The notes beneath the pieces are model-generated. The model worked only from the letters and a program-made list of their open reading frames with translations. It was not told the origin of the DNA and searched no databases. The translations under genes and the position numbers were made by a program. A stretch of 64,000 nucleotides of DNA from Streptococcus oralis (GTDB taxonomy: Bacteria > Bacillota > Bacilli > Lactobacillales > Streptococcaceae). Of the stretch, positions 10,300-20,892 are shown in pieces; position 1 is the first letter of the stretch, and each line of letters opens with the position of its first letter. The stretch is from NCBI RefSeq assembly GCF_002386345.1, contig NZ_CP023507.1, forward strand, positions 744,001-808,000. Reading direction: 5' to 3'.

Positions 10300-11697
10300 A
10301 TGAATATTTTTAGAACCAAGGATGTTAGTCTGAGACAGACAGAGATGCACCGTCATTTGAAATTGTGGGATTTGATTCTATTGGGAATCGGTGCCATGGT
10401 AGGAACTGGGATTTTTACCATTACAGGAACTGCAGCAGCAACACTTGCCGGTCCATCACTAGTGGTTTCCATCGTGATTTCTGCCCTGTGTGTTTCTCTA
10501 TCAGCTCTCTTTTTTGCAGAATTTGCCTCTCGTGTACCTGCAACTGGAGGTGCTTATAGTTATCTCTATGCGATTTTGGGAGAATTGCCAGCCTGGATTG
10601 CTGGCTGGTTGACCATCATGGAATTCATGACGGCTGTTTCAGGTGTGGCGTCTGGCTGGGCAGCTTACTTTAAGGGCTTACTCAGTGATTATGGTATTTC
10701 CATGCCCCAAGCCTTGAATGGAACCTTTAATCCTGAACAGGGAACCTATATCGATCTTCTGCCTATTTTAGTACTGACATTGGTAACGGGATTGGTTTTA
10801 TTAAATTCTAAGGCAGCTTTGAGATTTAATTCGCTTTTAGTGGTCTTGAAATTCTCAGCTCTCGCCTTATTTATCCTAGTTGGTATTTGGTACATCAAAC
10901 CTGAAAATTGGTCGAATTTTGCTCCTTTTGGCTTTGGCCAGATTTATGGAGGAAGCACTGGGATTATGGCAGGTGCATCTTTGATGTTTTTTGGGTTTCT
11001 CGGATTTGAGTCTATTTCCATGGCAGTTGATGAAATTCAAAGTCCTCAAAAAAATATTCCCCGCGGAATCGTGCTTTCTCTGACAATCGTCACCATTCTC
11101 TATGCTTTGGTAACCTTAGTATTGACAGGGATTGTTCACTACAGTAAGCTCAATGTGGACGATGCAGTAGCATTTTCATTACGGAGTATTGGTATCGGCT
11201 GGGCGGCCAATTATATTTCGCTCGTAGCCATTCTAACCCTGATAACCGTATGTATCTCTATGACTTATGCTTTGTCTCGGATGATTTATAGCTTAGCACG
11301 TGATGGACTTTTACCTCAAAGTTTCAAACAATTAAGCAAGACTAGTCGCGTTCCTAAAAATGCGACTCTCTTAACAGGAGTTGCTTCAGCTATTGCTGCA
11401 GGAGTCTTTCCTCTAGCCAGTATTGCAGCCTTCTTAAATATCTGTACCTTAGCTTATCTCATTTTGCTAGCCTATGGAATAATAAAACTCAGAAAGGATA
11501 AGGGCATGCCAAAAGAGGGAGAGTTTAAAACTCCCTTGGTGCCACTCTTGCCAATTCTTTCCATTCTTATCTGTGTTTCCTTTATGCTTCAATATAGTCT
11601 AGATACCTGGATTGCCTTTGGCATTGCTCTTCTAGTTGGTCTAGTCATTTACTTTGCTTATGGGTTCCGCCATTCAACCCTCGCAGAAGCAGAATAA
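10300..11697 (+). CDS. APC-family amino-acid permease
   Basis: A 465-residue integral membrane protein with about 12 hydrophobic segments. The N-terminal LWDLILLGIGAMVGTGIF motif of the amino acid-polyamine-organocation superfamily (first helix substrate-binding GxG) is present, as is the FFGFLGFESISMAVDE segment. The pattern resembles the cationic amino-acid transporter branch, but the substrate cannot be read from sequence. GGAG precedes the ATG and TGGTAAAAT upstream is a plausible extended -10. It is a single gene, convergent with the next one across a shared terminator. Confidence 0.85.
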   Translation: MNIFRTKDVSLRQTEMHRHLKLWDLILLGIGAMVGTGIFTITGTAAATLAGPSLVVSIVISALCVSLSALFFAEFASRVPATGGAYSYLYAILGELPAWIAGWLTIMEFMTAVSGVASGWAAYFKGLLSDYGISMPQALNGTFNPEQGTYIDLLPILVLTLVTGLVLLNSKAALRFNSLLVVLKFSALALFILVGIWYIKPENWSNFAPFGFGQIYGGSTGIMAGASLMFFGFLGFESISMAVDEIQSPQKNIPRGIVLSLTIVTILYALVTLVLTGIVHYSKLNVDDAVAFSLRSIGIGWAANYISLVAILTLITVCISMTYALSRMIYSLARDGLLPQSFKQLSKTSRVPKNATLLTGVASAIAAGVFPLASIAAFLNICTLAYLILLAYGIIKLRKDKGMPKEGEFKTPLVPLLPILSILICVSFMLQYSLDTWIAFGIALLVGLVIYFAYGFRHSTLAEAE

Positions 11698-11722
11698 AAG
11701 CTGGGAATTCCCAGCTTTTTTA
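11697..11722. terminator. Bidirectional terminator between permease and YitT-like genes
   Basis: AAAGCTGG-GAATTC-CCAGCTTT forms a symmetrical hairpin with T-runs on both strands, serving the two convergent genes. Confidence 0.85.
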
Positions 11723-12568
11723 ATCTTTCACATAAGTAAATCCTTCACCCAGAATTTCATGAGCCTCAGTGATGGTGATAAAGGCTTGAGGATCAATTTT
11801 GTGAATCATATCTTTCATTTTAACGATTTCGTTTCGACCGACGATACAGTAGATAATTTTTAGATCCTTTTTGCTGTAGTATCCTTGACCAGATATAAAG
11901 GTAACGCCACGTCCGAGTTCATCGTTAATCTCTTTGGCCAATTGATCAGGATATTGGGTAATAATCATAAATCCTTTACCAGCATAACCTCCTTCGCCTA
12001 TCAAGTCGATAACACGAGCGATGATAAAGTCAAACAAGAGGGTATAGGTAACTAGACGAAGATCCTGGAAGATAATCAAAATCAACATTAGGATAAAAAA
12101 GTCAATCCCAAAGAGCAATTTACCAATCGAAATATTGGTGTATTTGTTGAGGATACGGGCAACGATATCAGAGCCACCAGTGGTTCCACCAGCATTAAAG
12201 ATAATCCCTAAACCAACCCCCAGTAAGACTCCTGAGACTAAAGCAACAATGATGAGATCACCTTGCAAGTCGATGTGCAAAGGAATACGCTCAAAAATTG
12301 CTAGCCAAACGGAAAGTGAAATAGATCCAAGAAGGCTGGAGTAGAGGGTCTTAGGTCCAAATATTTTCCAAGCCAGGATAAATAAAGGGATATTAATCAA
12401 GAGGTTCATCAATGAGACAGGAATCTTAAAAAGGTAGTAGGTAATCAAGGTAATACCTGTCGCCCCTCCCTCAAATAAATGATAAGGAACAACAAAGTAG
12501 GTAAGACCGAAGGCATAGATAGCAGCTCCAAGAATAATGGTGATAATCGGTTGAAGTTTTCGAATCAT
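11720..12568 (-). CDS. YitT-family membrane protein (DUF161/DUF2179)
   Basis: A 282-residue protein with five or six transmembrane helices in the first 190 residues. These include the YitT-type GGATGIT and GTTGGSDIVARIL motifs. A cytoplasmic DUF2179 domain follows at about 205-282 (GRGVTFISGQGYYSKKDLKIIYCIV). The family is common in Firmicutes and its molecular function is not established. The gene has its own extended -10 on the minus strand (TGGTATAAT, TATAAT at 12596-12601). Confidence 0.88.
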   Translation of the reverse strand: MIRKLQPIITIILGAAIYAFGLTYFVVPYHLFEGGATGITLITYYLFKIPVSLMNLLINIPLFILAWKIFGPKTLYSSLLGSISLSVWLAIFERIPLHIDLQGDLIIVALVSGVLLGVGLGIIFNAGGTTGGSDIVARILNKYTNISIGKLLFGIDFFILMLILIIFQDLRLVTYTLLFDFIIARVIDLIGEGGYAGKGFMIITQYPDQLAKEINDELGRGVTFISGQGYYSKKDLKIIYCIVGRNEIVKMKDMIHKIDPQAFITITEAHEILGEGFTYVKD

Positions 12569-12593
12569 GGCTGTTCCTCACTTTTCTATAGAT

Positions 12594-12605
12594 AGATTAT
12601 ACCAA
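12594..12605 (-). promoter_or_regulatory. Promoter -10 of the YitT-like gene
   Basis: On the minus strand the sequence reads TTGGTATAAT, an extended -10, about 30 nt before the start codon. Confidence 0.6.
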
Positions 12606-12653
12606 AAATTCAGTTCTTTTCATCGGATCACTTATGATTTTTTATCATTTTTT

Positions 12654-12662
12654 TGATATAAT
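12654..12662 (+). promoter_or_regulatory. Promoter -10 of the DegV gene
   Basis: TGATATAAT (TATAAT at 12657-12662), an extended -10, gives a leader of about 40 nt before the ATG at 12710. Confidence 0.65.
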
Positions 12663-12709
12663 AAAGGAGAAAATCCCAATCCTATCGAGAAGAATAGAAA
12701 GATTGAATT

Positions 12710-13546
12710 ATGACACAAGTAAAAATTGTAACGGACTCTTCTGTTACTATCGAACCAGAAGTAGTTAAAGAATTAAATATCACAGTTGTCCCTCTATCAG
12801 TTATGATTGATAGTGTGCTTTATTCGGATGCAGATTTGAAAGAGGGAGAATTCCTTCATCTTATGCAACAAAGCAAGAATCTGCCTAAAACAAGCCAGCC
12901 ACCTGTAGGAGTGTTTGCTGAGGTCTTTGAAGAACTAGGTAAAGATGGCAGTCAAATTATCGCTATTCACATGTCCCATGCCTTGTCTGGAACTGTTGAA
13001 GCTGCTCGCCAAGGGGCAAGTCTCTCAACTGCTGATGTAACGGTTATTGATAGTTCCTTTACAGATCAAGCGATGAAGTTCCAAGTTGTTGAAGCCGCAA
13101 AACTTGCTAAAGAAGGTAAAGACTTAGAAACGATCTTAGCTCATGTAGAGGACGTTAAAAATCATACAGAACTCTATATTGGTGTTTCGACGCTAGAAAA
13201 CTTAGTTAAGGGTGGTCGTATTGGACGTGTGACAGGATTACTAAGCTCACTCTTGAATATTCGTGTAGTAATGCAGATGAAAAACCACGAACTCCAACCA
13301 ATCGCCAAAGGACGTGGAGCGAAAACTTTCAAAAAGTGGCTTGAGGAATTAACCGAGACTCTTTCCAAAAAATCAGTTGCAGAAATTGGAATTTCCTATG
13401 CTGGAACGAACGAATGGGCGAATGAGATGAAGGCATTATTGCAACCTTATGTTGAGAAGCCAATCTCTGTATTGGAAACTGGCTCTATTATTCAAACTCA
13501 TACTGGAGAGAATGCTTGGGCGATTCTAATTCACTACAATTCCTAA
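12710..13546 (+). CDS. DegV family fatty-acid-binding protein
   Basis: DegV/FakB proteins bind fatty acids and present them to a fatty-acid kinase. The 278-residue protein has the family opening [11 protein letters not shown]. It also has the TSQPPVG loop, the [11 protein letters not shown] phosphate-loop-like segment and the GGRIGRVTG motif. The length is typical. No kinase partner is adjacent, so a FakB role is probable by family only. Confidence 0.88.
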   Translation: MTQVKIVTDSSVTIEPEVVKELNITVVPLSVMIDSVLYSDADLKEGEFLHLMQQSKNLPKTSQPPVGVFAEVFEELGKDGSQIIAIHMSHALSGTVEAARQGASLSTADVTVIDSSFTDQAMKFQVVEAAKLAKEGKDLETILAHVEDVKNHTELYIGVSTLENLVKGGRIGRVTGLLSSLLNIRVVMQMKNHELQPIAKGRGAKTFKKWLEELTETLSKKSVAEIGISYAGTNEWANEMKALLQPYVEKPISVLETGSIIQTHTGENAWAILIHYNS

Positions 13547-13584
13547 AAAAATAGAGAAAAAATGGTCAAAATAGTGTTTTTGAC

Positions 13585-13613
13585 TTGACCTATAACCGAT
13601 TTTAGGATATGAT
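13585..13613 (+). promoter_or_regulatory. Promoter of the HU gene
   Basis: TTGACC (13585-13590), 17 nt, TATGAT (13608-13613) form a good sigma-A promoter. Confidence 0.65.
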
Positions 13614-13653
13614 TATATTTGTTAATTAGAAATTATTTGGAGGATTTGTTAAC

Positions 13654-13929
13654 ATGGCAAACAAACAAGATTTGATCGCTAAAGTAGCAGAAGCTACAGA
13701 ATTGACTAAGAAAGATTCAGCAGCAGCAGTTGACGCTGTATTTGCAGCAGTAACTGAATACCTTGCAGCTGGTGAAAAAGTTCAATTGATCGGTTTCGGT
13801 AACTTTGAAGTTCGTGAGCGTGCTGCACGTAAAGGTCGCAACCCACAAACTGGTAAAGAAATCAAAATCGCAGCTTCTAAAGTTCCAGCATTCAAAGCTG
13901 GTAAAGCTCTTAAAGACGCTGTTAAATAA
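13654..13929 (+). CDS. hup: Histone-like DNA-binding protein HU
   Basis: HU is the small nucleoid protein that bends and compacts DNA as a dimer. The 91-residue product has the full HU fold, including the [24 protein letters not shown] arm motif (in segments) with the conserved proline that intercalates in DNA, and the final [19 protein letters not shown] before the ATG is a strong ribosome binding site, fitting an abundant protein. The usual streptococcal name is hlpA/hup. Confidence 0.96.
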   Translation: MANKQDLIAKVAEATELTKKDSAAAVDAVFAAVTEYLAAGEKVQLIGFGNFEVRERAARKGRNPQTGKEIKIAASKVPAFKAGKALKDAVK

Positions 13930-13938
13930 TGAATTTTC

Positions 13939-13987
13939 AAAAAGCCTATTGTATCAAGCTTCATTGTTTGGTCGATAGGCTTTTTTT
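13939..13987 (+). terminator. Intrinsic terminator of the HU gene
   Basis: AAAAAGCCTAT (13939-13949) pairs with ATAGGCTTTTT (13975-13985), ending in a T-run; the intervening 25 nt is a large loop. Confidence 0.75.
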
Positions 13988-14021
13988 GTTTATTTGAAAA
14001 GTTGATGTTATGATTCTTTGC

Positions 14022-14053
14022 AAAAGAAAAAGGTTCCCATGTTTGAGAACCTT
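14022..14053 (-). terminator. Intrinsic terminator of ldh
   Basis: On the minus strand AAGGTTC and GAACCTT form a stem followed by TTTTTCTTTT. Confidence 0.75.
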
Positions 14054-14060
14054 CTTTTCA

Positions 14061-15050
<990 letters not shown>

Positions 15051-15147
15051 CTAAACATCTCCTTCATTTTTTTTTAGGGGAATCCCCAGACACTTTCATT
15101 CTATCACTTTTAAAAAGCTTTGTCACGAATATTCTATTCGGTTATTG

Positions 15148-15162
15148 ATGTAAACGTTTTAG
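15148..15162 (+). promoter_or_regulatory. Catabolite-response (cre)-like site between ldh and gyrA
   Basis: ATGTAAACGTTTTAG matches about 13 of 15 positions of the degenerate cre consensus WTGNAANCGNWNNCA. Position, about 100 nt upstream of the ldh start, would fit CcpA activation of ldh. Confidence 0.4.
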
Positions 15163-15241
15163 TGGTTTTCAAAGACTGAAATGAAGGACAAATTATGGTA
15201 TAATATATCTAATTACTAATAGTGAAATGAGGCATTTATGA

Positions 15242-17710
15242 ATGCAGGATAGAAATTTAGTGAATGTCAATCTGACAAAGGAGATGAAGACCAGCTTTAT
15301 CGACTACGCCATGAGCGTTATCGTTGCGCGGGCCCTTCCTGATGTTCGAGATGGCTTAAAACCTGTTCACCGTCGTATTCTATACGGAATGAATGAACTA
15401 GGTGTTACACCAGACAAACCTCATAAAAAGTCAGCCCGTATTACAGGGGATGTTATGGGTAAATACCACCCACACGGAGATTCCTCTATCTATGAAGCTA
15501 TGGTTCGTATGGCCCAGTGGTGGAGCTACCGTTACATGCTTGTTGATGGGCATGGAAACTTTGGTTCTATGGACGGGGACGGTGCTGCCGCGCAGCGGTA
15601 CACTGAGGCACGTATGAGCAAGATTGCTCTTGAAATGCTTCGTGATATCAATAAAAACACCGTTGATTTCGTAGACAACTACGATGCTAACGAACGTGAA
15701 CCCTTGGTTTTGCCAGCTCGTTTTCCAAACCTTTTGGTCAATGGAGCAACGGGTATCGCTGTTGGGATGGCAACCAATATTCCACCTCACAACTTGGGTG
15801 AAACCATTGATGCAGTGAAGTTGGTTATGGATAATCCTGAAGTGACGACTAAGGACTTGATGGAAGTCTTGCCTGGTCCAGATTTTCCGACTGGTGCTCT
15901 TGTCATGGGGAAATCAGGGATTCATAAGGCTTATGAGACTGGTAAAGGTTCCATTGTCCTTCGTTCTCGTACAGAGATTGAAACCACTAAGACGGGTCGT
16001 GAGCGGATTGTTGTAACGGAATTCCCTTATATGGTTAATAAAACCAAGGTACATGAGCATATTGTTCGCTTGGTTCAGGAAAAACGAATTGAGGGAATTA
16101 CAGCTGTACGTGATGAGTCCAACCATGAAGGAGTTCGCTTTGTAATCGAGGTTAAACGCGACGCGTCTGCCAACGTTATCCTTAACAACCTCTTCAAGAT
16201 GACCCAGATGCAAACCAACTTTGGTTTCAACATGTTGGCGATTCAAAATGGCGTGCCAAAAATCTTGTCCCTTCGTCAAATTTTGGATGCTTATATCGAG
16301 CACCAAAAAGAAGTGGTTGTTCGCCGTACTCGTTTTGACAAGGAAAAAGCAGAAGCGCGTGCGCACATCTTAGAAGGTCTTCTAATTGCACTTGACCATA
16401 TCGACGAAGTGATTCGTATTATCCGTGCAAGTGAAACAGATGCCGAAGCACAAGCTGAGTTGATGAGCAAGTTTAAGCTTTCAGAGCGTCAAAGTCAAGC
16501 TATCCTTGATATGCGTCTTCGTCGTTTGACAGGATTGGAACGTGATAAGATTCAGTCTGAATATGATGAATTAATTGCCTTGATTGCAGATTTGGCTGAT
16601 ATTCTTGCCAAACCTGAGCGCGTGGCGCAAATCATCAAAGAGGAATTGGACGAAGTCAAACGCAAGTTTGGTGACAAGCGTCGTACGGAGTTGATGTTCG
16701 GAGAAGTCTTAACTCTTGAAGATGAAGATTTGATTGAAGAAACGGATGTCTTGATTACCCTATCTAACAAGGGCTATATCAAACGTTTGGACCAAGGTGA
16801 GTTCACTGCTCAAAAACGTGGTGGCCGTGGAGTTCAAGGTACGGGAGTTAAGGATGATGACTTTGTGCGTGAGTTGGTTTCAACCAGCACCCATGATCAT
16901 TTGCTCTTCTTTACTAATAAAGGACGCGTATACCGACTAAAAGGTTATGAAATCCCTGAATACGGTCGTACTGCTAAGGGCTTGCCAGTTGTCAATCTAT
17001 TGAAGTTGGACGAAGGTGAGAGTATTCAGACCATCATCAACGTTGAGTCTGAACGTAGTGATGACGCCTATCTCTTCTTCACAACCCGTCACGGTATCGT
17101 GAAACGAACCAGTGTTAAAGAGTTCGCTAATATTCGTCAAAATGGACTGAAAGCTTTGAATCTCAAGGATGAAGATGAACTGATTAATGTCTTGCTGACA
17201 GAAGAAGATACGGATATTATCATTGGTACCAAGTTTGGTTATGCCGTTCGCTTTAATCAATCAGCTGTTCGTGGCATGAGCCGTATCGCGACAGGTGTCC
17301 GAGGAGTCAATCTTCGTGACGGTGACACAGTAGTTGGTGCTAGCGTGATTACAAACCAAGACGAAGTTCTTATCATCACTGAAAAAGGATATGGTAAACG
17401 TACACTTGCTACTGAATATCCTACTAAAGGCCGTGGTGGTAAAGGGATGAAGACAGCCAATGTTGCTGAGAAGAATGGTCCTCTGGCAGGTCTTCTTACT
17501 GTTAAAGGAGATGAAGACCTGATGATTATCACAGATACAGGTGTCATGATCCGTACTAACGTTGCCAATATTTCACAAACTGGACGCTCAACTATGGGAG
17601 TTAAGGTGATGCGTCTAGATCAGGATGCTAAGATTGTGACCTTTACAACGGTTGCTGCGGCAGAAAAAGAAGAAGTTGGGACTGAAATTGAAACAGAAGG
17701 TGAAGTATAA
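15242..17710 (+). CDS. gyrA: DNA gyrase subunit A
   Basis: GyrA is the DNA-cutting subunit of gyrase, which introduces negative supercoils. The 822-residue protein has the active-site tyrosine Y120 in [10 protein letters not shown]. The quinolone-resistance region [10 protein letters not shown] carries Ser81 and Glu85, the susceptible residues in pneumococcal numbering. The C-terminal beta-pinwheel shows the GyrA box QKRGGRG. It is GyrA, not ParC, from its MQDRNLVN start and GyrA-specific core. TGGTATAAT upstream is the promoter. An ATG at 15238 out of frame gives a 4-codon frame overlapping the start. Its stop shares a base with the srtA ATG. Confidence 0.96.
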   Translation: MQDRNLVNVNLTKEMKTSFIDYAMSVIVARALPDVRDGLKPVHRRILYGMNELGVTPDKPHKKSARITGDVMGKYHPHGDSSIYEAMVRMAQWWSYRYMLVDGHGNFGSMDGDGAAAQRYTEARMSKIALEMLRDINKNTVDFVDNYDANEREPLVLPARFPNLLVNGATGIAVGMATNIPPHNLGETIDAVKLVMDNPEVTTKDLMEVLPGPDFPTGALVMGKSGIHKAYETGKGSIVLRSRTEIETTKTGRERIVVTEFPYMVNKTKVHEHIVRLVQEKRIEGITAVRDESNHEGVRFVIEVKRDASANVILNNLFKMTQMQTNFGFNMLAIQNGVPKILSLRQILDAYIEHQKEVVVRRTRFDKEKAEARAHILEGLLIALDHIDEVIRIIRASETDAEAQAELMSKFKLSERQSQAILDMRLRRLTGLERDKIQSEYDELIALIADLADILAKPERVAQIIKEELDEVKRKFGDKRRTELMFGEVLTLEDEDLIEETDVLITLSNKGYIKRLDQGEFTAQKRGGRGVQGTGVKDDDFVRELVSTSTHDHLLFFTNKGRVYRLKGYEIPEYGRTAKGLPVVNLLKLDEGESIQTIINVESERSDDAYLFFTTRHGIVKRTSVKEFANIRQNGLKALNLKDEDELINVLLTEEDTDIIIGTKFGYAVRFNQSAVRGMSRIATGVRGVNLRDGDTVVGASVITNQDEVLIITEKGYGKRTLATEYPTKGRGGKGMKTANVAEKNGPLAGLLTVKGDEDLMIITDTGVMIRTNVANISQTGRSTMGVKVMRLDQDAKIVTFTTVAAAEKEEVGTEIETEGEV

Positions 17711-18456
17711 TGTCTCATAAAAAAACGAAAAATAAGAAGAATAAGCGCAGAAATCTATTTATTAATATTTTAGCAGGTTTCTTAATTCTTTTATCGCTAG
17801 CTTTAATTTTTAATTCAAAAATTCGCGATATCTTTTTGGTCTGGAATACCAATAAATACCAAGTCAATCAAGTCACTAAGGAAAATATAGATGAAAATCT
17901 AAAAACCGAAGGGAATTTTGATTTTGACTCTGTTAAGTCTATTTCATCCGAAGCTGTATTGGCTTCACAATGGGATGCTCAGAAACTTCCCGTTATTGGA
18001 GGTATTGCTATTCCCGAAGTGGAGATAAACTTACCGATTTTTAAAGGTTTGGACAATGTAAACCTGTTCTACGGAGCAGGGACCATGAAACCAGATCAAA
18101 AAATGGGAGAAGGCAACTATTCTCTAGCAAGTCACCATATCTTTACTGCTGAAAATGCCAGTCAAATGCTTTTCTCACCTTTGGTCAATGCCAAAGCGGG
18201 TATGAAAATTTATCTGACGGATAAGGATAAAGTTTATACTTATGAGATTACAGAAGTAAAACGTGTTACACCAGACCGTGTAGACGAAATCGATGATCGT
18301 ATTGGTGTGCAGGAAATTACTTTGGTTACTTGTGTTGATTATGATGAAACCGAGCGTATAATCGTCAAAGGTATCTTTAAAGAATCAAAAGCTTATTCTG
18401 AGACTTCTGAGGATATTTTGAAGGCCTTTAATCAACCGTATAGACAACGATATTAA
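17710..18456 (+). CDS. srtA: Sortase A (class A)
   Basis: SrtA is the membrane transpeptidase that links LPXTG proteins to the cell wall. The 248-residue protein has a basic N-terminus and one transmembrane helix (about residues 17-37). The catalytic triad is His142 (SHHIF), Cys208 (TLVTCVDY) and Arg216 (ETERIIV). This fits pneumococcal SrtA (His141, Cys207) with one extra residue. The ATG overlaps the gyrA stop by 1 nt, so srtA is read from the gyrA transcript, a known streptococcal arrangement. Confidence 0.96.
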   Translation: MSHKKTKNKKNKRRNLFINILAGFLILLSLALIFNSKIRDIFLVWNTNKYQVNQVTKENIDENLKTEGNFDFDSVKSISSEAVLASQWDAQKLPVIGGIAIPEVEINLPIFKGLDNVNLFYGAGTMKPDQKMGEGNYSLASHHIFTAENASQMLFSPLVNAKAGMKIYLTDKDKVYTYEITEVKRVTPDRVDEIDDRIGVQEITLVTCVDYDETERIIVKGIFKESKAYSETSEDILKAFNQPYRQRY

Positions 18457-18461
18457 GAATG

Positions 18462-18492
18462 AACCAGTGAAGTGCTATTTCACTGGTTTTTT
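18462..18492 (+). terminator. Intrinsic terminator of gyrA-srtA
   Basis: A 10-bp stem AACCAGTGAA / TTCACTGGTT is followed by TTTTTTAT. Confidence 0.88.
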
Positions 18493-18584
18493 ATATGAAT
18501 AAATAGAATCAAAATAGTTCTTATGAAAAAGGTTTGTAAGCCTTACGATATAGATTTTTAAGATAAATATTTTAGAAATTTACA

Positions 18585-18596
18585 GAAAACGCTTTC
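18585..18596 (+). promoter_or_regulatory. cre site upstream of the FNT transporter
   Basis: GAAAACGCTTTC is a perfect core of the streptococcal cre consensus. It overlaps the position expected for the -35 of the downstream promoter, which predicts repression by CcpA. Confidence 0.7.
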
Positions 18597-18612
18597 GAGA
18601 AAATAAGAATTA

Positions 18613-18621
18613 TGTTATAAT
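18613..18621 (+). promoter_or_regulatory. Promoter -10 of the FNT transporter gene
   Basis: TGTTATAAT, extended -10 (TATAAT at 18616-18621), gives a leader of about 24 nt before the ATG at 18652 with AGGAG in place. Confidence 0.7.
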
Positions 18622-18651
18622 TATCACAAATAAAAGTTTTAGGAGTTTTTT

Positions 18652-19449
18652 ATGGTCTCTTCAGAATTTATTTCAAAGATTGAATTTGCTTGCAAGAAGA
18701 AAGAAAGTCTTTATAGCCAAAGTAAGTTTAAGTATGCGATTCGTTCCATGTTTGCAGGTGCCTTTTTAACATTTAGTACGGCTGCGGGTGCGGTTGGGGC
18801 TGACTTGATAAATAAAATTGCTCCAGGTAGTGGACGTTTCCTCTTCCCATTTGTTTTTGCTTGGGGATTGGCCTACATTGTTTTCTTGAATGCTGAGCTG
18901 GTAACTTCAAATATGATGTTTTTAACAGCTGGTAGTTTCTTGAAAAAAATCTCTTGGAGAAAAACAGCTGAGATTTTACTTTACTGTACCTTGTTCAACC
19001 TTATCGGAGCTTTGATTGCAGGTTGGGGCTTTGCCCACTCAGCAGCCTATGCAAATCTGACACATGATAGCTTCATTTCAGGGGTTGTAGAGATGAAGTT
19101 AGGCCGTTCCAATGAGTTAGTCTTACTTGAAGGTATTTTAGCCAATATCTTTGTAAACATTGCCATTCTTTCATTTGTTTTGGTGAAAGACGGTGGAGCT
19201 AAACTTTGGCTTGTCTTATCAGCAACTTACATGTTTGTATTCTTAACAAACGAACACATCGCAGCCAACTTTGCTTCTTTTGCGATTGTTAAGTTTAGTG
19301 TTGCAGCAGATTCAATTGCTAATTTTGACATTCCTAATATTCTTCGTCACTGGGGTGTAACCTTTATCGGGAACTTTATCGGAGGAGGTCTCTTGATGGG
19401 CTTACCTTACGCCTTCCTCAATAAAAATGAAGATACTTATGTCGATTAA
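18652..19449 (+). CDS. Formate/nitrite-type channel (FNT family)
   Basis: A 265-residue protein with six predicted transmembrane helices and the FNT fold. The signature NEHIAANFASF (the FEHxVAN-type motif) is present at about residues 200-212. FNT members carry formate, nitrite, lactate or hydrosulfide; a formate role is plausible in a mixed-acid fermenter but is inference. A CcpA cre site overlaps the promoter, which would tie expression to sugar supply. It is a single gene with its own terminator. Confidence 0.87.
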   Translation: MVSSEFISKIEFACKKKESLYSQSKFKYAIRSMFAGAFLTFSTAAGAVGADLINKIAPGSGRFLFPFVFAWGLAYIVFLNAELVTSNMMFLTAGSFLKKISWRKTAEILLYCTLFNLIGALIAGWGFAHSAAYANLTHDSFISGVVEMKLGRSNELVLLEGILANIFVNIAILSFVLVKDGGAKLWLVLSATYMFVFLTNEHIAANFASFAIVKFSVAADSIANFDIPNILRHWGVTFIGNFIGGGLLMGLPYAFLNKNEDTYVD

Positions 19450-19456
19450 AGAAATG

Positions 19457-19480
19457 AGCACGAGTGAATCGTGCTTTTTT
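19457..19480 (+). terminator. Intrinsic terminator of the FNT gene
   Basis: AGCACGA-GTGAA-TCGTGCT followed by TTTTTT. Confidence 0.88.
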
Positions 19481-19559
19481 GTTTGATGTGTAAGACTAGT
19501 CATAGTTGTTCCTTATATCAAAATATAGAAAAACGGTATTGGAAAAGACTAGCCCAAGA

Positions 19560-19568
19560 TGATACAAT
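19560..19568 (+). promoter_or_regulatory. Extended -10 upstream of metY
   Basis: TGATACAAT-type -10 (TACAAT at 19563-19568) ends 7 nt before an in-frame ATG at 19576 and 31 nt before the ATG at 19600. Confidence 0.55.
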
Positions 19569-19599
19569 ATCCCTAATGAAGCTATTTGGAGGTCGTCTT

Positions 19600-20880
19600 A
19601 TGACTCGTGATTTTAAATTTGAAACTCTACAATTACATGCTGGGCAAGTAGTTGATCCAGCAACTAAGTCTCGTGCAGTACCGATTTATCAAACAACATC
19701 CTTCGTTTTTGATGACACGCAGGAAGGTGCAGATCTGTTTGCCTTGAGAAAACCAGGAAACATTTATACTCGTATTACCAATCCTACAACAGCGGCATTT
19801 GAAGAAAGAATCGCTGCTCTTGAAGGTGGTGTTGGAGCACTAGCGACAGCATCAGGTATGGCTGCTGTAACCTACACTATTTTGGCGCTTGCTCACGCAG
19901 GTGATCATGTGGTGGCTGCATCAACTATTTACGGTGGGACCTTCAACCTCTTGAAGGAAACCCTTCCTCGTTATGGGATTACAACAACCTTTGTGGATGT
20001 GGATAATTTGGAGGAAGTAGAAGCAGCTATCAATGACAATACCAAACTTGTCTTGATTGAAACCTTGGGGAATCCCTTGATTAACATTCCTGACTTAGAA
20101 AAATTGGCTGAGATTGCGCATAAGCACAATATTCCTCTCATTTCAGACAACACTTTTGCCACACCATATTTGATTAACGTCTTCTCTCACGGTGTAGATA
20201 TTTCCATTCACTCAGCAACTAAGTTTATCGGTGGGCACGGTACGACTATTGGAGGAGTGATTGTCGATAGCGGTCGTTTTGACTGGGCAGCTTCAGGGAA
20301 ATTCCCTCAATTTGTTGAGGAAGACCCAAGTTACCACAACTTGAGCTATACTCGTGATGTGGGTGCAGCAGCCTTTATTATCGCTGTTCGTGTTCAATTG
20401 CTCCGTGATACAGGTGCTGCCTTGTCACCATTTAATGCCTTTCTCTTGCTCCAAGGGCTTGAAACTCTCTCTCTTCGTGTTGAACGTCACGTGCAAAATG
20501 CAGAGAAAATTGTTGATTTCCTTGTCAACCATCCTAAGGTAGAAAAAGTCAACTATCCAAAACTAGCGGACAGCCCATATCATGCCTTGGCTGAGAAATA
20601 TTTGCCAAAAGGTGTTGGTTCAATCTTTACCTTCCATGTCAAAGGTGGAGAGGCAGAAGCTCGTAAAGTAATTGATAATTTGGAAATCTTCTCTGACCTT
20701 GCGAACGTTGCAGATGCCAAATCGCTTGTTGTTCATCCAGCGACAACCACTCACGGTCAGTTGTCAGAAAAAGATCTAGAAGCAGCAGGTGTCACACCAA
20801 ACCAAATCCGCTTGTCAATCGGTCTTGAAAATGTAGAGGATTTGATTGAAGATTTGCGCTTGGCCTTGGAAAAAATTTAA
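19600..20880 (+). CDS. metY: O-acetylhomoserine sulfhydrylase / aminocarboxypropyltransferase
   Basis: This PLP enzyme of the Cys/Met metabolism family converts O-acetylhomoserine and sulfide (or thiol) to homocysteine. The 426-residue length and the PLP-lysine motif HSATKFIGGHGTT fit MetY-type enzymes. The opening FKFETLQLHAGQVVDPATKSRA (in segments) is typical, as is TNPT. GGAGGT at 19588-19593 lies 6 nt before the ATG at 19600, so this start was chosen. An in-frame ATG at 19576 lies exactly where transcription should begin and could give an 8-residue longer leaderless form. Cystathionine gamma-synthase activity cannot be excluded. Confidence 0.87.
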   Translation: MTRDFKFETLQLHAGQVVDPATKSRAVPIYQTTSFVFDDTQEGADLFALRKPGNIYTRITNPTTAAFEERIAALEGGVGALATASGMAAVTYTILALAHAGDHVVAASTIYGGTFNLLKETLPRYGITTTFVDVDNLEEVEAAINDNTKLVLIETLGNPLINIPDLEKLAEIAHKHNIPLISDNTFATPYLINVFSHGVDISIHSATKFIGGHGTTIGGVIVDSGRFDWAASGKFPQFVEEDPSYHNLSYTRDVGAAAFIIAVRVQLLRDTGAALSPFNAFLLLQGLETLSLRVERHVQNAEKIVDFLVNHPKVEKVNYPKLADSPYHALAEKYLPKGVGSIFTFHVKGGEAEARKVIDNLEIFSDLANVADAKSLVVHPATTTHGQLSEKDLEAAGVTPNQIRLSIGLENVEDLIEDLRLALEKI

Positions 20881-20892
20881 AGTAAAAGATAT

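Noticed and set aside
15238..15252. Four-codon frame overlapping the gyrA start as a regulatory mini-ORF
   Set aside because: ATG at 15238 and the gyrA ATG at 15242 share one Shine-Dalgarno; the short frame is more likely chance than a designed element.
19481..19599. T-box or S-box riboswitch before metY
   Set aside because: The gap is only about 120 nt, with no T-box sequence and no terminator between the promoter and the start codon.
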